A program made the translations under genes and the position numbers. A model generated the notes under the pieces. That model ran no database searches. It had not been told where the DNA came from and saw nothing but the letters and a program-made list of their open reading frames with translations. Shown here one piece after another: positions 35,194 to 43,585 of a stretch of 64,000 nucleotides of DNA; positions within the stretch are counted from its first letter, which is position 1, and each line of letters starts with the position of its first letter. The stretch comes from Maritimibacter dapengensis (GTDB lineage Bacteria > Pseudomonadota > Alphaproteobacteria > Rhodobacterales > Rhodobacteraceae): the NCBI RefSeq assembly GCF_019218265.1, contig NZ_JAHUZE010000001.1:744001-808000 (forward strand), in the 5' to 3' direction.

Positions 35194-37860
35194 ATGGGGT
35201 TCAATCTGCTCATCGTGGTGTCGCTGGCCTACGTGGTGCTTTTGTTTCTCGTGGCGTTCTGGGGCGATGCGCGGGCACGGTCGGGCCGGGGCGGGTGGCT
35301 GCGTTCACCCATCGTCTACACGTTGTCGTTGTCGATCTATTGCACGGCCTGGACTTTTTATGGTGCGGTCGGATACGCCGCGCGATCCGGTTTAGAGTTC
35401 GTCACGATTTACCTTGGGCCGACCTTGGTCATGGTCGGATGGTGGTGGGTGCTGCGAAAGCTCGTCCGCATCGGGCGGGCGCAACGCATCACCTCGATCG
35501 CGGACCTGATCTCGTCGCGCTACGGCAAGTCGAACCTGCTGGGCGTGATCGTAACGCTGCTCGCGGTGATCGGGACGACGCCCTATATCGCCCTACAACT
35601 TCAGTCCGTGGTCCTGTCCTATGACGTGTTCGCCGGGCATTCTTCGGTCGATGGTGGCGAGTCCGCGAACCCCGAGGCGACCGCATTCTGGATCGCCGTG
35701 GGCCTTGCGGCTTTCACGGTTCTGTTCGGCACCCGAAACCTCGACGCGAACGAGCGTCATCACGGTGTCGTGACTGCAATTGCGCTCGAAGCCGTGGTGA
35801 AGCTGGTGGCGCTCCTGGCCGTCGGGATCTTCGTGGTCTGGGGCGTCGGCGGCGGTCCGGGAGACATCGCGCGAACCATCGAGGCTTCGCCCATCGCGAT
35901 ATGGGATATCCAGACCGGGCGTTGGGTGACGATGCTTTTTCTCGCTGCCGCAGCGTTTCTGACGTTGCCACGCATGTTTCAGGTGCTCGTCGTGGAGAAC
36001 GTCGAAGAAAACCAGCTCGCAACGGCGAGTTGGGCCTTTCCCCTCTACATGTTCCTGATGAGCCTGTTCGTGATCCCGATCGCTGTCGTCGGGCTCGCGA
36101 CTCTTCCCGAAGGCTCGAACCCCGACCTGTTCGTATTGACCGTGCCGCTTCACTACGAACGTAGCGGATTGGCCATGCTGACGTTCCTCGGTGGATTCTC
36201 CTCGGCAACGTCCATGGTGATCGTGGCGTCGATCGCGCTGTCGACGATGGTTTCGAACCATATCGTCATGCCGATCTGGTTGTCCGCGCGGTCAGGTGGC
36301 GCGGCGATGTCGGGCGATGTGCGCCACGTGGTTCTTGTTGCACGGCGGGTTTCGATTGCCGGCGTCCTGGTGCTCGGCTGGCTGTATTACCGCATGTCCG
36401 GTGGAGGCGAGGCACTGGCAGCGATCGGCCTGATTTCGTTTGCCGGGGTGAGCCAGGTGCTTCCCGCCATGATCGGCGGGCTGTTCTGGCGTGGCGCGAC
36501 CCGGGTCGGGGCGGCGCTTGGCCTGTCGATCGGTTTCGCGATCTGGGCATACGCACTGTTCCTGCCGTCATTCGGGGACGCAGGCATCATTTCGGCAAAG
36601 GTGCTGGCGGAGGGGCCGTTCGGGGTCGGTTGGTTGCGACCGCAGGCGTTCTTCAACATTTCCGGGCTGGACCCGGTGGTGCACGCAATCTTCTGGTCGA
36701 TGACGTTCAACATCCTCGCTTTCGTCATCGGCTCTATCCTGTCCTTCCCGCGTCCGGTCGAACGATTGCAGGGGGCGCAATTCGTCAATGTTTTCGAGCA
36801 TTCCGGCACGGCGCAGGGTTGGACCCACGGCGCTGCCGAGAGCGAAGACCTGCTCGTCATGGCGCAAAGGATTATGGGGGCGCGCGAAGCGCAGGAGCTG
36901 TTCCAGGCCGAAACCGCACGACAGGGGCGCGAAGGGTATCTGCCGGACACGACGCCGGATTTCCTGCGCTCGCTGGAGCGCGAGTTGTCCGGTTCGGTCG
37001 GGGCGGCGACGGCCCATGCCATGGTCAGTCAGATCGTCGGCCGGGCGAGCGTCTCGGTCGACGACCTGATGGCCGTCGCGGACGAAACTCAGCAGATCCT
37101 GGAATACTCCAACCAACTCGAGACGAAGTCCGAGGAGTTGACGCGCACGATGCGTCAATTGTCCGAGGCGAACGAGAAACTCACCGCATTGTCGATCCAG
37201 AAGGATGCGTTCCTGAGCCAGATCAGCCACGAGTTGCGCACGCCCATGACATCAATCCGGGCGTTCTCGGAGATCTTGAAAGAAGGCGGTATGGAGGATG
37301 ACCAGACACGCAAATACTCTTCGATCATTCAGGATGAGGCGATCCGCCTGACCCGGCTCCTGGACGATCTGCTCGACCTGTCGGTGCTTGAAGCCGGGCA
37401 GGTCACGTTGAACATTCAGTCCGGCAATCTGAGCGACGTGATCGAACGCGCGGTGTCGGCTGCGGCCAGCGGCGATGGTCGCGGCATCGAGATAAAGCGT
37501 TCCCGGGCGCGCGAGGATATCGGGATCGAGACGGATACGGACCGGCTGGCACAGGTCTTCATTAATCTGATTGCAAACGCCCGGAAATACTGTGACGCCG
37601 ACGCGCCCGTTCTGAAGATTTCGGTCGGGGGTGAAGGTCAAATGCTGGAGATCGACTTCGTGGACAATGGGAGCGGCATCCCTAAAGCCAGCCAGTCAAT
37701 GATCTTCGAGAAATTCTCGCGCCTGACCGATCAGCAGAAGGCAGGGGGGGCGGGACTCGGCCTCGCGATCTGTCGGGAGATCATGGACAAGCTCGGGGGG
37801 TCCGTGACGTATCTTCCGGGGCAGGGCGGTGCCGCTTTTCGCGTGACCCTGCCACGTTAA
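35194..37860 (+). CDS. Histidine kinase with N-terminal sodium:solute symporter domain (CbrA/CrbS type)
   Basis: This 888-residue membrane sensor starts at ATG 35194. Residues ~1-530 are a 13-helix SSS/SLC5 transporter-like domain (YTLSLSIYCTAWTFYGAVGYA, LISSRYGKSNLLGVIVTLL, LGGFSSATSMVIVASIALST). After a STAC-like linker and a coiled coil, the H-box SHELRTPM carries His679, followed by the N-box (NLIANARKYC), G1 (DNGSGIP) and G2 (GAGLGLAI). There is no PAS domain that I can see and no C-terminal receiver. CrbS-type kinases control acs in Vibrio and Pseudomonas; here the gene lies ~7 kb from acs. Confidence 0.92.
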   Translation: MGFNLLIVVSLAYVVLLFLVAFWGDARARSGRGGWLRSPIVYTLSLSIYCTAWTFYGAVGYAARSGLEFVTIYLGPTLVMVGWWWVLRKLVRIGRAQRITSIADLISSRYGKSNLLGVIVTLLAVIGTTPYIALQLQSVVLSYDVFAGHSSVDGGESANPEATAFWIAVGLAAFTVLFGTRNLDANERHHGVVTAIALEAVVKLVALLAVGIFVVWGVGGGPGDIARTIEASPIAIWDIQTGRWVTMLFLAAAAFLTLPRMFQVLVVENVEENQLATASWAFPLYMFLMSLFVIPIAVVGLATLPEGSNPDLFVLTVPLHYERSGLAMLTFLGGFSSATSMVIVASIALSTMVSNHIVMPIWLSARSGGAAMSGDVRHVVLVARRVSIAGVLVLGWLYYRMSGGGEALAAIGLISFAGVSQVLPAMIGGLFWRGATRVGAALGLSIGFAIWAYALFLPSFGDAGIISAKVLAEGPFGVGWLRPQAFFNISGLDPVVHAIFWSMTFNILAFVIGSILSFPRPVERLQGAQFVNVFEHSGTAQGWTHGAAESEDLLVMAQRIMGAREAQELFQAETARQGREGYLPDTTPDFLRSLERELSGSVGAATAHAMVSQIVGRASVSVDDLMAVADETQQILEYSNQLETKSEELTRTMRQLSEANEKLTALSIQKDAFLSQISHELRTPMTSIRAFSEILKEGGMEDDQTRKYSSIIQDEAIRLTRLLDDLLDLSVLEAGQVTLNIQSGNLSDVIERAVSAAASGDGRGIEIKRSRAREDIGIETDTDRLAQVFINLIANARKYCDADAPVLKISVGGEGQMLEIDFVDNGSGIPKASQSMIFEKFSRLTDQQKAGGAGLGLAICREIMDKLGGSVTYLPGQGGAAFRVTLPR

Positions 37861-37927
37861 CCTTCACGTTTCCGAAACATTGTTCTGTCACAAGCGCGGT
37901 CGGACAATCGCGAGTGTGGCAGAGCAG

Positions 37928-39097
37928 ATGAGCATTGATGACAGTTTGAGCGTTATGCGGCGCAAGACGGGCACCGAACGTCCTTTGCCGGAAATCGGTG
38001 CGCCAACTGCCGCCAAGATTCTGCGCACGGCATTGATGCAGGCAGGCGAAGAGGTTGCCGCGTTACCCATTATCGCGAACATACCCGAAGAGAAACGCGT
38101 GACGCTCGCGCCGATGGTCGAAGAAATCGCCGAAAACGCGCTCGTGTCATTGCTCGAAGGGCCTGATCAAAGTTACGGGCTCGCCATTGTCGACCCGCAA
38201 GCGCTCGCCGCGTTGATCGAGGTTCAGACGACCGGAAGAGTCGCGACTCGTCCGGCGGAGCCCCGGCCACCGACGCGCACCGATGCGATCATGTGCGCCG
38301 ATTTCATTGATCGGACGCTCGAATTGCTCGAAATCCGCGCTTCGGACGCCGAGATCGACCTGGCCCCCGTCCTGACGGGGTTTCGCTACGCCCTAGCCTT
38401 GCCCGAGCCGAGGGCGGTGTCGATGACCTTGTCCGATATACCGTATCGCAGCTTTTCCGTTGGATTGGACATGGGACGGGGCGCGAAACAAGGACGGATC
38501 GAGTTTGTATTTCCTTTCGACCCCGTGGGCACGCGAAACCACGGCACAGCAGGTGTCGGGTCTCACGGGTTTACCGAGGCATTGGCGGAGGCGGTTCAAG
38601 GGGCTCAGGCGAGGTTGTCCGGCACATTGCACCGGGTGGAATTGCCCCTGTCACGCGTAATGGAGCTTTCGGTCGGAACGCTCGTTTCGATTCCCGGACA
38701 GGCGCTTACCCGTGTCTCGATTGAGGATATCGAGGGCCGGCCCGTGGCCCAGGGACGGCTTGGGATGCAGAACGGGCAGCGTGCCATTCGTATCGGTACG
38801 GCGCAGACCGATGGAGTGGAGGCGGCGTACCCAGAGCATGCGCTCAGCGATCAGGCACCAACGGCCATGTCGGACGGGGCTTTTTCGATCGCCGCGAACG
38901 ATCATGGTGGTGGATTGCCTGACCTTGCCGGATCGAGCGGCCTCGACGAAACTGTCGAAGACTCTTCGATCCATGGCGATACGTTCGGCAACCCAGCCGA
39001 TGCAGGCCAGATCGGCGGGTCCGGCGACTCATCAGGCGTCGACGACGGTAAGGAACTGCCGAACCTGCCCGACCTTGAGGATTTGAGCTCAATGTGA
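37928..39097 (+). CDS. FliM/FliN-type SpoA domain protein
   Basis: The protein has 389 residues. Its N-terminal half resembles FliM-like chemotaxis-switch regions (SVMRRKTGTERPLPEIG, LMQAGEEVAALPIIANI). Residues ~215-300 hold a SpoA/FliN C-terminal domain (LSRVMELSVGTLVSIPGQAL, IEDIEGRPVAQGRLGMQNGQRAIRI). A ~100-residue acidic Gly/Asp/Ser-rich tail is disordered. No other flagellar gene is present in the window. It may be a flagellar switch-like protein encoded apart from the main cluster. ATG 37928 is favoured over the upstream start at 37880. Confidence 0.8.
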   Translation: MSIDDSLSVMRRKTGTERPLPEIGAPTAAKILRTALMQAGEEVAALPIIANIPEEKRVTLAPMVEEIAENALVSLLEGPDQSYGLAIVDPQALAALIEVQTTGRVATRPAEPRPPTRTDAIMCADFIDRTLELLEIRASDAEIDLAPVLTGFRYALALPEPRAVSMTLSDIPYRSFSVGLDMGRGAKQGRIEFVFPFDPVGTRNHGTAGVGSHGFTEALAEAVQGAQARLSGTLHRVELPLSRVMELSVGTLVSIPGQALTRVSIEDIEGRPVAQGRLGMQNGQRAIRIGTAQTDGVEAAYPEHALSDQAPTAMSDGAFSIAANDHGGGLPDLAGSSGLDETVEDSSIHGDTFGNPADAGQIGGSGDSSGVDDGKELPNLPDLEDLSSM

Positions 39098-39119
39098 ACG
39101 GATCAGTTATTGACCCATA

Positions 39120-39133
39120 TCAATGCATATTGA
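39120..39133. promoter_or_regulatory. 14-bp palindrome upstream of the DksA-like gene
   Basis: TCAAT (39120-39124) and ATTGA (39129-39133) surround GCAT, a perfect inverted repeat about 45 bases before the start of the DksA/TraR-like gene. It may be an operator; no regulator is assigned. Confidence 0.3.
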
Positions 39134-39176
39134 GCGCGTTTGCAGCATGGTTTGTGCGACCAATTTGGAGCAAGAG

Positions 39177-39500
39177 ATGCCTGATACCGCGGAATATCGC
39201 GCAAAGCTGGAAGCGCGGCTCGAGGAACTGGACGAACGGCTGCATGAGATCGACGATGAACTCGACAGCCACCAGTCGAAGGATTGGGAAGAGCTTGCAA
39301 CCGAGCGCGAGGAAGACGAGGTGCTCGAGCAGATGGGAAGCAGCGGAAAGGCGGAAATCGCCCAGATCAAAGCCGCGCTTGCCCGTATCGAGGAAGGAGA
39401 GTTCGGCTACTGCGTGAAATGCGGGGACGAGATCGCCAAGGCGCGTCTCGACCTGCTGCCGCAAACGCCGTTTTGTGCGACTTGCGCGGGACGAAATTGA
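39177..39500 (+). CDS. DksA/TraR-type C4 zinc-finger protein
   Basis: This 107-residue protein has an N-terminal coiled coil rich in Glu/Lys/Leu (KLEARLEELDERLHEIDDEL) and a C-terminal zinc finger CVKCGDE…CATC with C-x2-C-x17-C-x2-C spacing. It matches the short TraR/DksA group. DksA proteins bind the RNA polymerase secondary channel with ppGpp; the acidic tip residues (DD/DxxDxA of E. coli DksA) are not obvious, so the action may differ. The start at 39177 follows GGAGCAAGAG. Confidence 0.9.
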   Translation: MPDTAEYRAKLEARLEELDERLHEIDDELDSHQSKDWEELATEREEDEVLEQMGSSGKAEIAQIKAALARIEEGEFGYCVKCGDEIAKARLDLLPQTPFCATCAGRN

Positions 39501-39533
39501 TACGGACCCGCGCCGGGACGGGAGGCCCGGAAT

Positions 39534-39746
39534 ATGACCAAGATGCGTTTGGCCGATACGGCATCGGCTCTCATGGACGAAATCGCTTCTGACCCCTTGA
39601 ATTGGCGGGCGCACGAAGAACCGCTACGTCAGGTCATCGAGCTTTATGAGAACTTGAACCTCGACCTGCCGTCCGAGCTTCGCATTTATGCGAACTGGAT
39701 CGCGCAGGACGAAGCAGAGGCGGAGTTCGAAAATCTGCCGGTGTGA
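39534..39746 (+). CDS. Small hypothetical protein (70 aa)
   Basis: This is a short acidic, all-helical protein (TASALMDEIASDPLNWRAHE, QVIELYENLNLDLPSELRIY) without signal peptide or membrane segment. The ATG has GGGAGG eleven bases upstream, and the frame ends at TGA 39746. I do not recognise the family. It follows the DksA-like gene by 33 bases and could be co-transcribed with it. Confidence 0.65.
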   Translation: MTKMRLADTASALMDEIASDPLNWRAHEEPLRQVIELYENLNLDLPSELRIYANWIAQDEAEAEFENLPV

Positions 39747-39840
39747 GTGCCCAGTGCCCATTCCGGAATGTGCCCGTTGCCAAGGACGGGGAGCCGCCGT
39801 ATTGTGCCTGGAAATGTCAATAAATTAACAGCGTGCGCAG

Positions 39841-41946
39841 ATGATATCGGCTGCCGCAGGGTCCGAACATGAACAGACTGAGGCGGTAAGCTACGCGCTG
39901 CGCGATGGCGTGGCGGTGTTGACCGTTTGCAACCCACCAGTGAATGCATTGGTTCAGATCGTGCGCCAGGCTTTGTTCGAGTGCATCGAACGGGCCGAAA
40001 CGGACGATAGCGTCGGAGCGGTCGTAATACAGGCCGAGGGACGGACCTTTCCGGCAGGCGCGGATGTCCGTGAATTCACACTCGAGACTGCAAATCCGAC
40101 GCTTGCTGCGCTGTGCGACCGGGTCGAAGCCTGCAAAAAGCCAGTGATCGCTGCGATTCACGGCACCGCTCTCGGCGGGGGGTTCGAACTGGCGCTGGCG
40201 GCACATTACCGCATGGCACTGGAGGGCGCACGTTTCGGCTTTCCCGAAATAACGCTTGGACTCGTCCCGACCGCAGGCGGAAGTCAGAGATTGCCGCGCA
40301 TCGTCGGCGCACGGGCCGCTTTGGACATCCTCGTGACCGGAGCGCCGATGGACGCGGCGCGGGCCGAGGCTTTGGGACTTGTCGACAAGGTCGTGCACAA
40401 GAACCTCGAACGTGCGGCTCTCGGGTCTGCACGTAACATGATCGAAAGCGGGACCGCACCACGCCCCAGTCGAGACCAGACGCGGGGGCTCGCGGAGCCG
40501 GCGCGTTTCCTCGAACTGGTGGAGGCCCGTCGCAAAGTCACGGCGCGCGACAGGAAAGAAGCAACCGCGCGAGCCATCGACCTCGTCGAGGCCGCCTTGC
40601 TCCTTCCTTTCGAAGCAGGGGCTCGGATGGAGCACGTCGCCTACGAAGATCTCATCAACTCGCCGGATGCGCGGGGCCTGCGCCACGCCTTCCTCGCCGA
40701 ACGTCGTGCGGGGCGGTCCGACAGGATCATGGGGGTGAAGCCCCGCCCGGTGTCGACGGTCGGCGTGATCGGAGCGGGACCGTTGGCGCGGGACGTCGCC
40801 ATGTCGGCGCTCGCCGCCGGCGCATCGGTACGGGTCGCGCTGGAAGACGACCCCGCGATCAATCGGGTGCGCACACGGATCGAGGCAAGCTTCGCGAACG
40901 CGGTCGAAGCCGGGCGCGTTACGGGAAGCGAGCGTGACGCTCGTTTGGCACGGCTGAGCGTCGCGGAAGGTTTCGACAGCCTTGCCGATTGCGACGTGGT
41001 GATCGAAGCCTTGCCGGAAGACCCGGTGAGGAAATCGCATGTGCTTGGCCGACTGGCCTCGAACACGCTTTCCGCTTCCGTGATCGCCTCATCCAGCGCC
41101 GAGAGCGACATTCCTGCACTCGCCGCGGCGTCCGGACGCGGCGGATCATTCGCGGCGATGCATTTCATCGCACCGGCGGACCGCAACAGGCTGGTCGAGA
41201 TCGCACCGACGACCGAAACCGAGCCCGATGTCATGGCGACACTCACGGCTCTCGCCCGCAAGATGGGAAAAACCCCGGTCCTGACAAAGGCGCGCCGTGG
41301 TTTGATCTTCAACCGCGTGGTGTCCGCCTATTATTCCGCCGCCGCGCTGCTTCTGGAGCGTGGCGCGATGCCGGCCGATGTCGACGCGGCGATGCGGGAT
41401 TTCGGCATGCCGCTCGGCCCGTTTCAGGCGCAAGACATCGCCGGTCTCGATGCGGTCTGGGGATTGAGAGCCGAAGACTGCGCATCGCGTATTCCCCTCC
41501 TGATGCTGGAGAATGCCTGGTACGGGCAACGCACAGGGCAGGGCTTTTATCGATATGAGAACGGCGCCAGGGGCGGTCGGGCCGCGCCGGACGTCATGCA
41601 GATGATCCGGCAATTGCGGGAAGCGCAAGCGTTGAAGGCTCAGAGTTTTTCCGCGGACGAGGTCCAGAAACGGTGCCTTTATGCAATGGCCAACGAAGGC
41701 GCACGTTTGGTGGCCTCCGGCACTGTCGCGCGGCCGTCCGACGTCGATGCGGCGTTGCTCCTTGGCCTCGGTTTTCCGCGCACGAAAGGCGGGCCGATGC
41801 TTCAGGCGGACTTGATCGGTTCGCTGCAAGTGCGAAAAGCCTTGTCGTCCTGGGCTGACGAGAATGCGTTCTGGACACCGGCACCGCTTTGGACTGAACT
41901 CGTAAAGAACGGACGTACGTTCGAGGATCTGGACGCGCGCGCCTGA
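39841..41946 (+). CDS. FadB-like enoyl-CoA hydratase / 3-hydroxyacyl-CoA dehydrogenase fusion
   Basis: This 701-residue two-domain protein of beta-oxidation has an enoyl-CoA hydratase domain at residues ~10-210 (AIHGTALGGGFELALAAHY, GFPEITLGLVPTAGGSQRLP) with both expected Glu positions. The dehydrogenase domain starts near residue 300 (VSTVGVIGAGPLARDVA). Its dinucleotide loop reads GxGxxA rather than the usual GxGxxG. The catalytic His region MHFIAPADRNRLVEI is retained. The C-terminal part has two further dehydrogenase-helical units. The ATG at 39841 is chosen. No thiolase partner gene is next to it. Confidence 0.88.
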   Translation: MISAAAGSEHEQTEAVSYALRDGVAVLTVCNPPVNALVQIVRQALFECIERAETDDSVGAVVIQAEGRTFPAGADVREFTLETANPTLAALCDRVEACKKPVIAAIHGTALGGGFELALAAHYRMALEGARFGFPEITLGLVPTAGGSQRLPRIVGARAALDILVTGAPMDAARAEALGLVDKVVHKNLERAALGSARNMIESGTAPRPSRDQTRGLAEPARFLELVEARRKVTARDRKEATARAIDLVEAALLLPFEAGARMEHVAYEDLINSPDARGLRHAFLAERRAGRSDRIMGVKPRPVSTVGVIGAGPLARDVAMSALAAGASVRVALEDDPAINRVRTRIEASFANAVEAGRVTGSERDARLARLSVAEGFDSLADCDVVIEALPEDPVRKSHVLGRLASNTLSASVIASSSAESDIPALAAASGRGGSFAAMHFIAPADRNRLVEIAPTTETEPDVMATLTALARKMGKTPVLTKARRGLIFNRVVSAYYSAAALLLERGAMPADVDAAMRDFGMPLGPFQAQDIAGLDAVWGLRAEDCASRIPLLMLENAWYGQRTGQGFYRYENGARGGRAAPDVMQMIRQLREAQALKAQSFSADEVQKRCLYAMANEGARLVASGTVARPSDVDAALLLGLGFPRTKGGPMLQADLIGSLQVRKALSSWADENAFWTPAPLWTELVKNGRTFEDLDARA

Positions 41947-41953
41947 AGGTGGG

Positions 41954-42169
41954 TCAGGCGAGGATGACGCCGACGATCACAAGGATCAGTCCGAACGCCG
42001 ACAGCATCAGCGCCCCGAAATTCAGAACCATCGCCCGGCGCACGGCATCGCGCAGGCCATCGTCATCCAGTCCGGCCCGCTTGGCGCGGACCACACGCAA
42101 CGCGCTCAGGATCAGGCCGATCAGGCCGATGACCGAGATGAGCACGCCGATATAGATCAGGATTTCCAT
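41954..42169 (-). CDS. Small two-helix membrane protein (71 aa)
   Basis: This is a 71-residue protein with two hydrophobic helices (LIYIGVLISVIGLIGLILSA and MVLNFGALMLSAFGLILVIV) separated by a basic loop (RVVRAKRAGLDDDGLRDAVR). Small proteins of this type are common in Rhodobacteraceae and lack a known role. The start at 42169 is set by length and the hydrophobic N-terminus. It is convergent with the FadB-like gene, 7 bases away, and divergent from gapR. Confidence 0.72.
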   Translation of the reverse strand: MEILIYIGVLISVIGLIGLILSALRVVRAKRAGLDDDGLRDAVRRAMVLNFGALMLSAFGLILVIVGVILA

Positions 42170-42281
42170 GATCGCTCCGATAGCGTGAGGTGGGCGACGT
42201 CGCAAGCCCAAACGGGCCTTGCGGCGTTGCACGGTTGCGACTAGCAAAGAGCCCGAAACCCGACATTCGCGAGAGGACAAT

Positions 42282-42557
42282 ATGGCCGACGACGTAATCG
42301 AGCAACAAGAGGGCACCCCGGACAGCTACCGCGTTTCCGCCGGCGAATTACGGCAGTTCATCGAGCGGTTCGAACGGCTGGAGATCGAGAAAAAAGATCT
42401 CGCCGATCAGCAGAAAGAAGTCATGGCAGAGGCCAAGGCGCGGGGATACGACACCAAAGTCATGCGTAAGCTCGTCGCCCTGCGCAAGCGCGATTCCGAC
42501 GACATCGCAGAAGAGGAAGCGGTCCTCGACATGTACAAGGCTGCGCTCGGCATGTGA
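42282..42557 (+). CDS. gapR: GapR family DNA-binding protein (DUF2312)
   Basis: This 91-residue protein has the DUF2312 signature: LRQFIERFERLEIEKKDLAD, EVMAEAKARGYDTKVMRKL and RKRDSDDIAEEEAVLDMYKAA. GapR is an alphaproteobacterial nucleoid-associated protein that binds overtwisted AT-rich DNA and aids replication. The ATG at 42282 (AGAGGAC upstream) gives the standard length. The gene is monocistronic. Confidence 0.93.
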   Translation: MADDVIEQQEGTPDSYRVSAGELRQFIERFERLEIEKKDLADQQKEVMAEAKARGYDTKVMRKLVALRKRDSDDIAEEEAVLDMYKAALGM

Positions 42558-42581
42558 GAGAATTCGCCTGACGGCTGTCCG

Positions 42582-43457
42582 TCAGGCGGAAATCATTGTC
42601 ACGCCCGGGATCCGCGCGAGTTCGAGCATGTCGTCTTCGTAGGACGTCGATAGCGTCTCCACGATCTCGTCCGTCCAGCCGGGCAGGTCGATCGTATCCT
42701 CGACAGCGTCTTCGATCGCGTATTTGTCCAGAAAAGCCGCGAGGATCCGGCGACGCTGTATCTCGTTCACAGGCTGGTTTTCGGACATATAGGCGCGCAG
42801 CCGCTTCATGCCCTCGCGTTCCATGATCTGCGAGATGATGTCGAGCCCGCCCTTGAACAGCACACGCATGTCGATGCCTGTGATTTCGTGCATGATTTCG
42901 GGCCAGATCAGGGGCGTATCTTCGTTGCACCATATGGTCATCGGACATTCCGGATTGGTTTCGCGTATGTCCTTCACCACGTCCGACCAGACGAGACCAT
43001 GCAAGTTGAGCTTGCTCATGATCTGCGTCGCGTTGAGATCGGTGTATCGGGTCAGAAAGGCCGGCACAAAGGTCGCCGGGTCACGCACGCCCATGAAGAA
43101 TTCGACTTCATGATCCGGGAAGATATTGTGCAGCGTCCGGGTCTTTTCGCCTGCCACCGCGTAGAGCAGACCATCTTCAAGCGCACGGCGCGGCCCGGAA
43201 ATGAAGTTTTCGAACGAAAGCACGAGCCGATCCGGGTCGGTCCCGTCGAGGATCTTTTCGAGCAGGATATCCTGCGTCTCGAGCGAAGCCTTCTTGTCGC
43301 CCAGCTTGACCGACACGTCCGCGAACAGTTTCCGGTAGGTCGAGGGACCGGGAACGGCGACGCCCTCATCCGCGAAAATCTGTGTATTCTTCAGGAGCGA
43401 TTTGACGAGTTGGTCTTCATCCGTGCAATGGGCGCCGATGTGATAGACGATCTTCAT
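42582..43457 (-). CDS. Unknown protein, possible sulfotransferase-like fold
   Basis: This 291-residue protein begins MKIVYHIGAHCTDEDQLVKS, which recalls the phosphosulfate-loop start of bacterial sulfotransferase-like proteins (HIGxHKTGT), but the canonical K-T-G-T residues are replaced by CTDE. Later segments such as FFMGVRDPATFVPAFL and DLNATQIMSK also fit that superfamily loosely. There is no signal peptide. I do not assign a function. ATG 43457 is preferred; a TTG or other start near 43490 would add 11 residues. Confidence 0.65.
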   Translation of the reverse strand: MKIVYHIGAHCTDEDQLVKSLLKNTQIFADEGVAVPGPSTYRKLFADVSVKLGDKKASLETQDILLEKILDGTDPDRLVLSFENFISGPRRALEDGLLYAVAGEKTRTLHNIFPDHEVEFFMGVRDPATFVPAFLTRYTDLNATQIMSKLNLHGLVWSDVVKDIRETNPECPMTIWCNEDTPLIWPEIMHEITGIDMRVLFKGGLDIISQIMEREGMKRLRAYMSENQPVNEIQRRRILAAFLDKYAIEDAVEDTIDLPGWTDEIVETLSTSYEDDMLELARIPGVTMISA

Positions 43458-43585
43458 TGGTGCGGTCAGAGTCCTCTCAGGTCCGCGCAATATACGCGGT
43501 TTTCTGGACAGTTAAACCGGTTTTGGTCTATGGCTCGCGGGTGATGGTCGAGAGAAAGACTCAAGAAATAAGCAGGGAACGCGTC

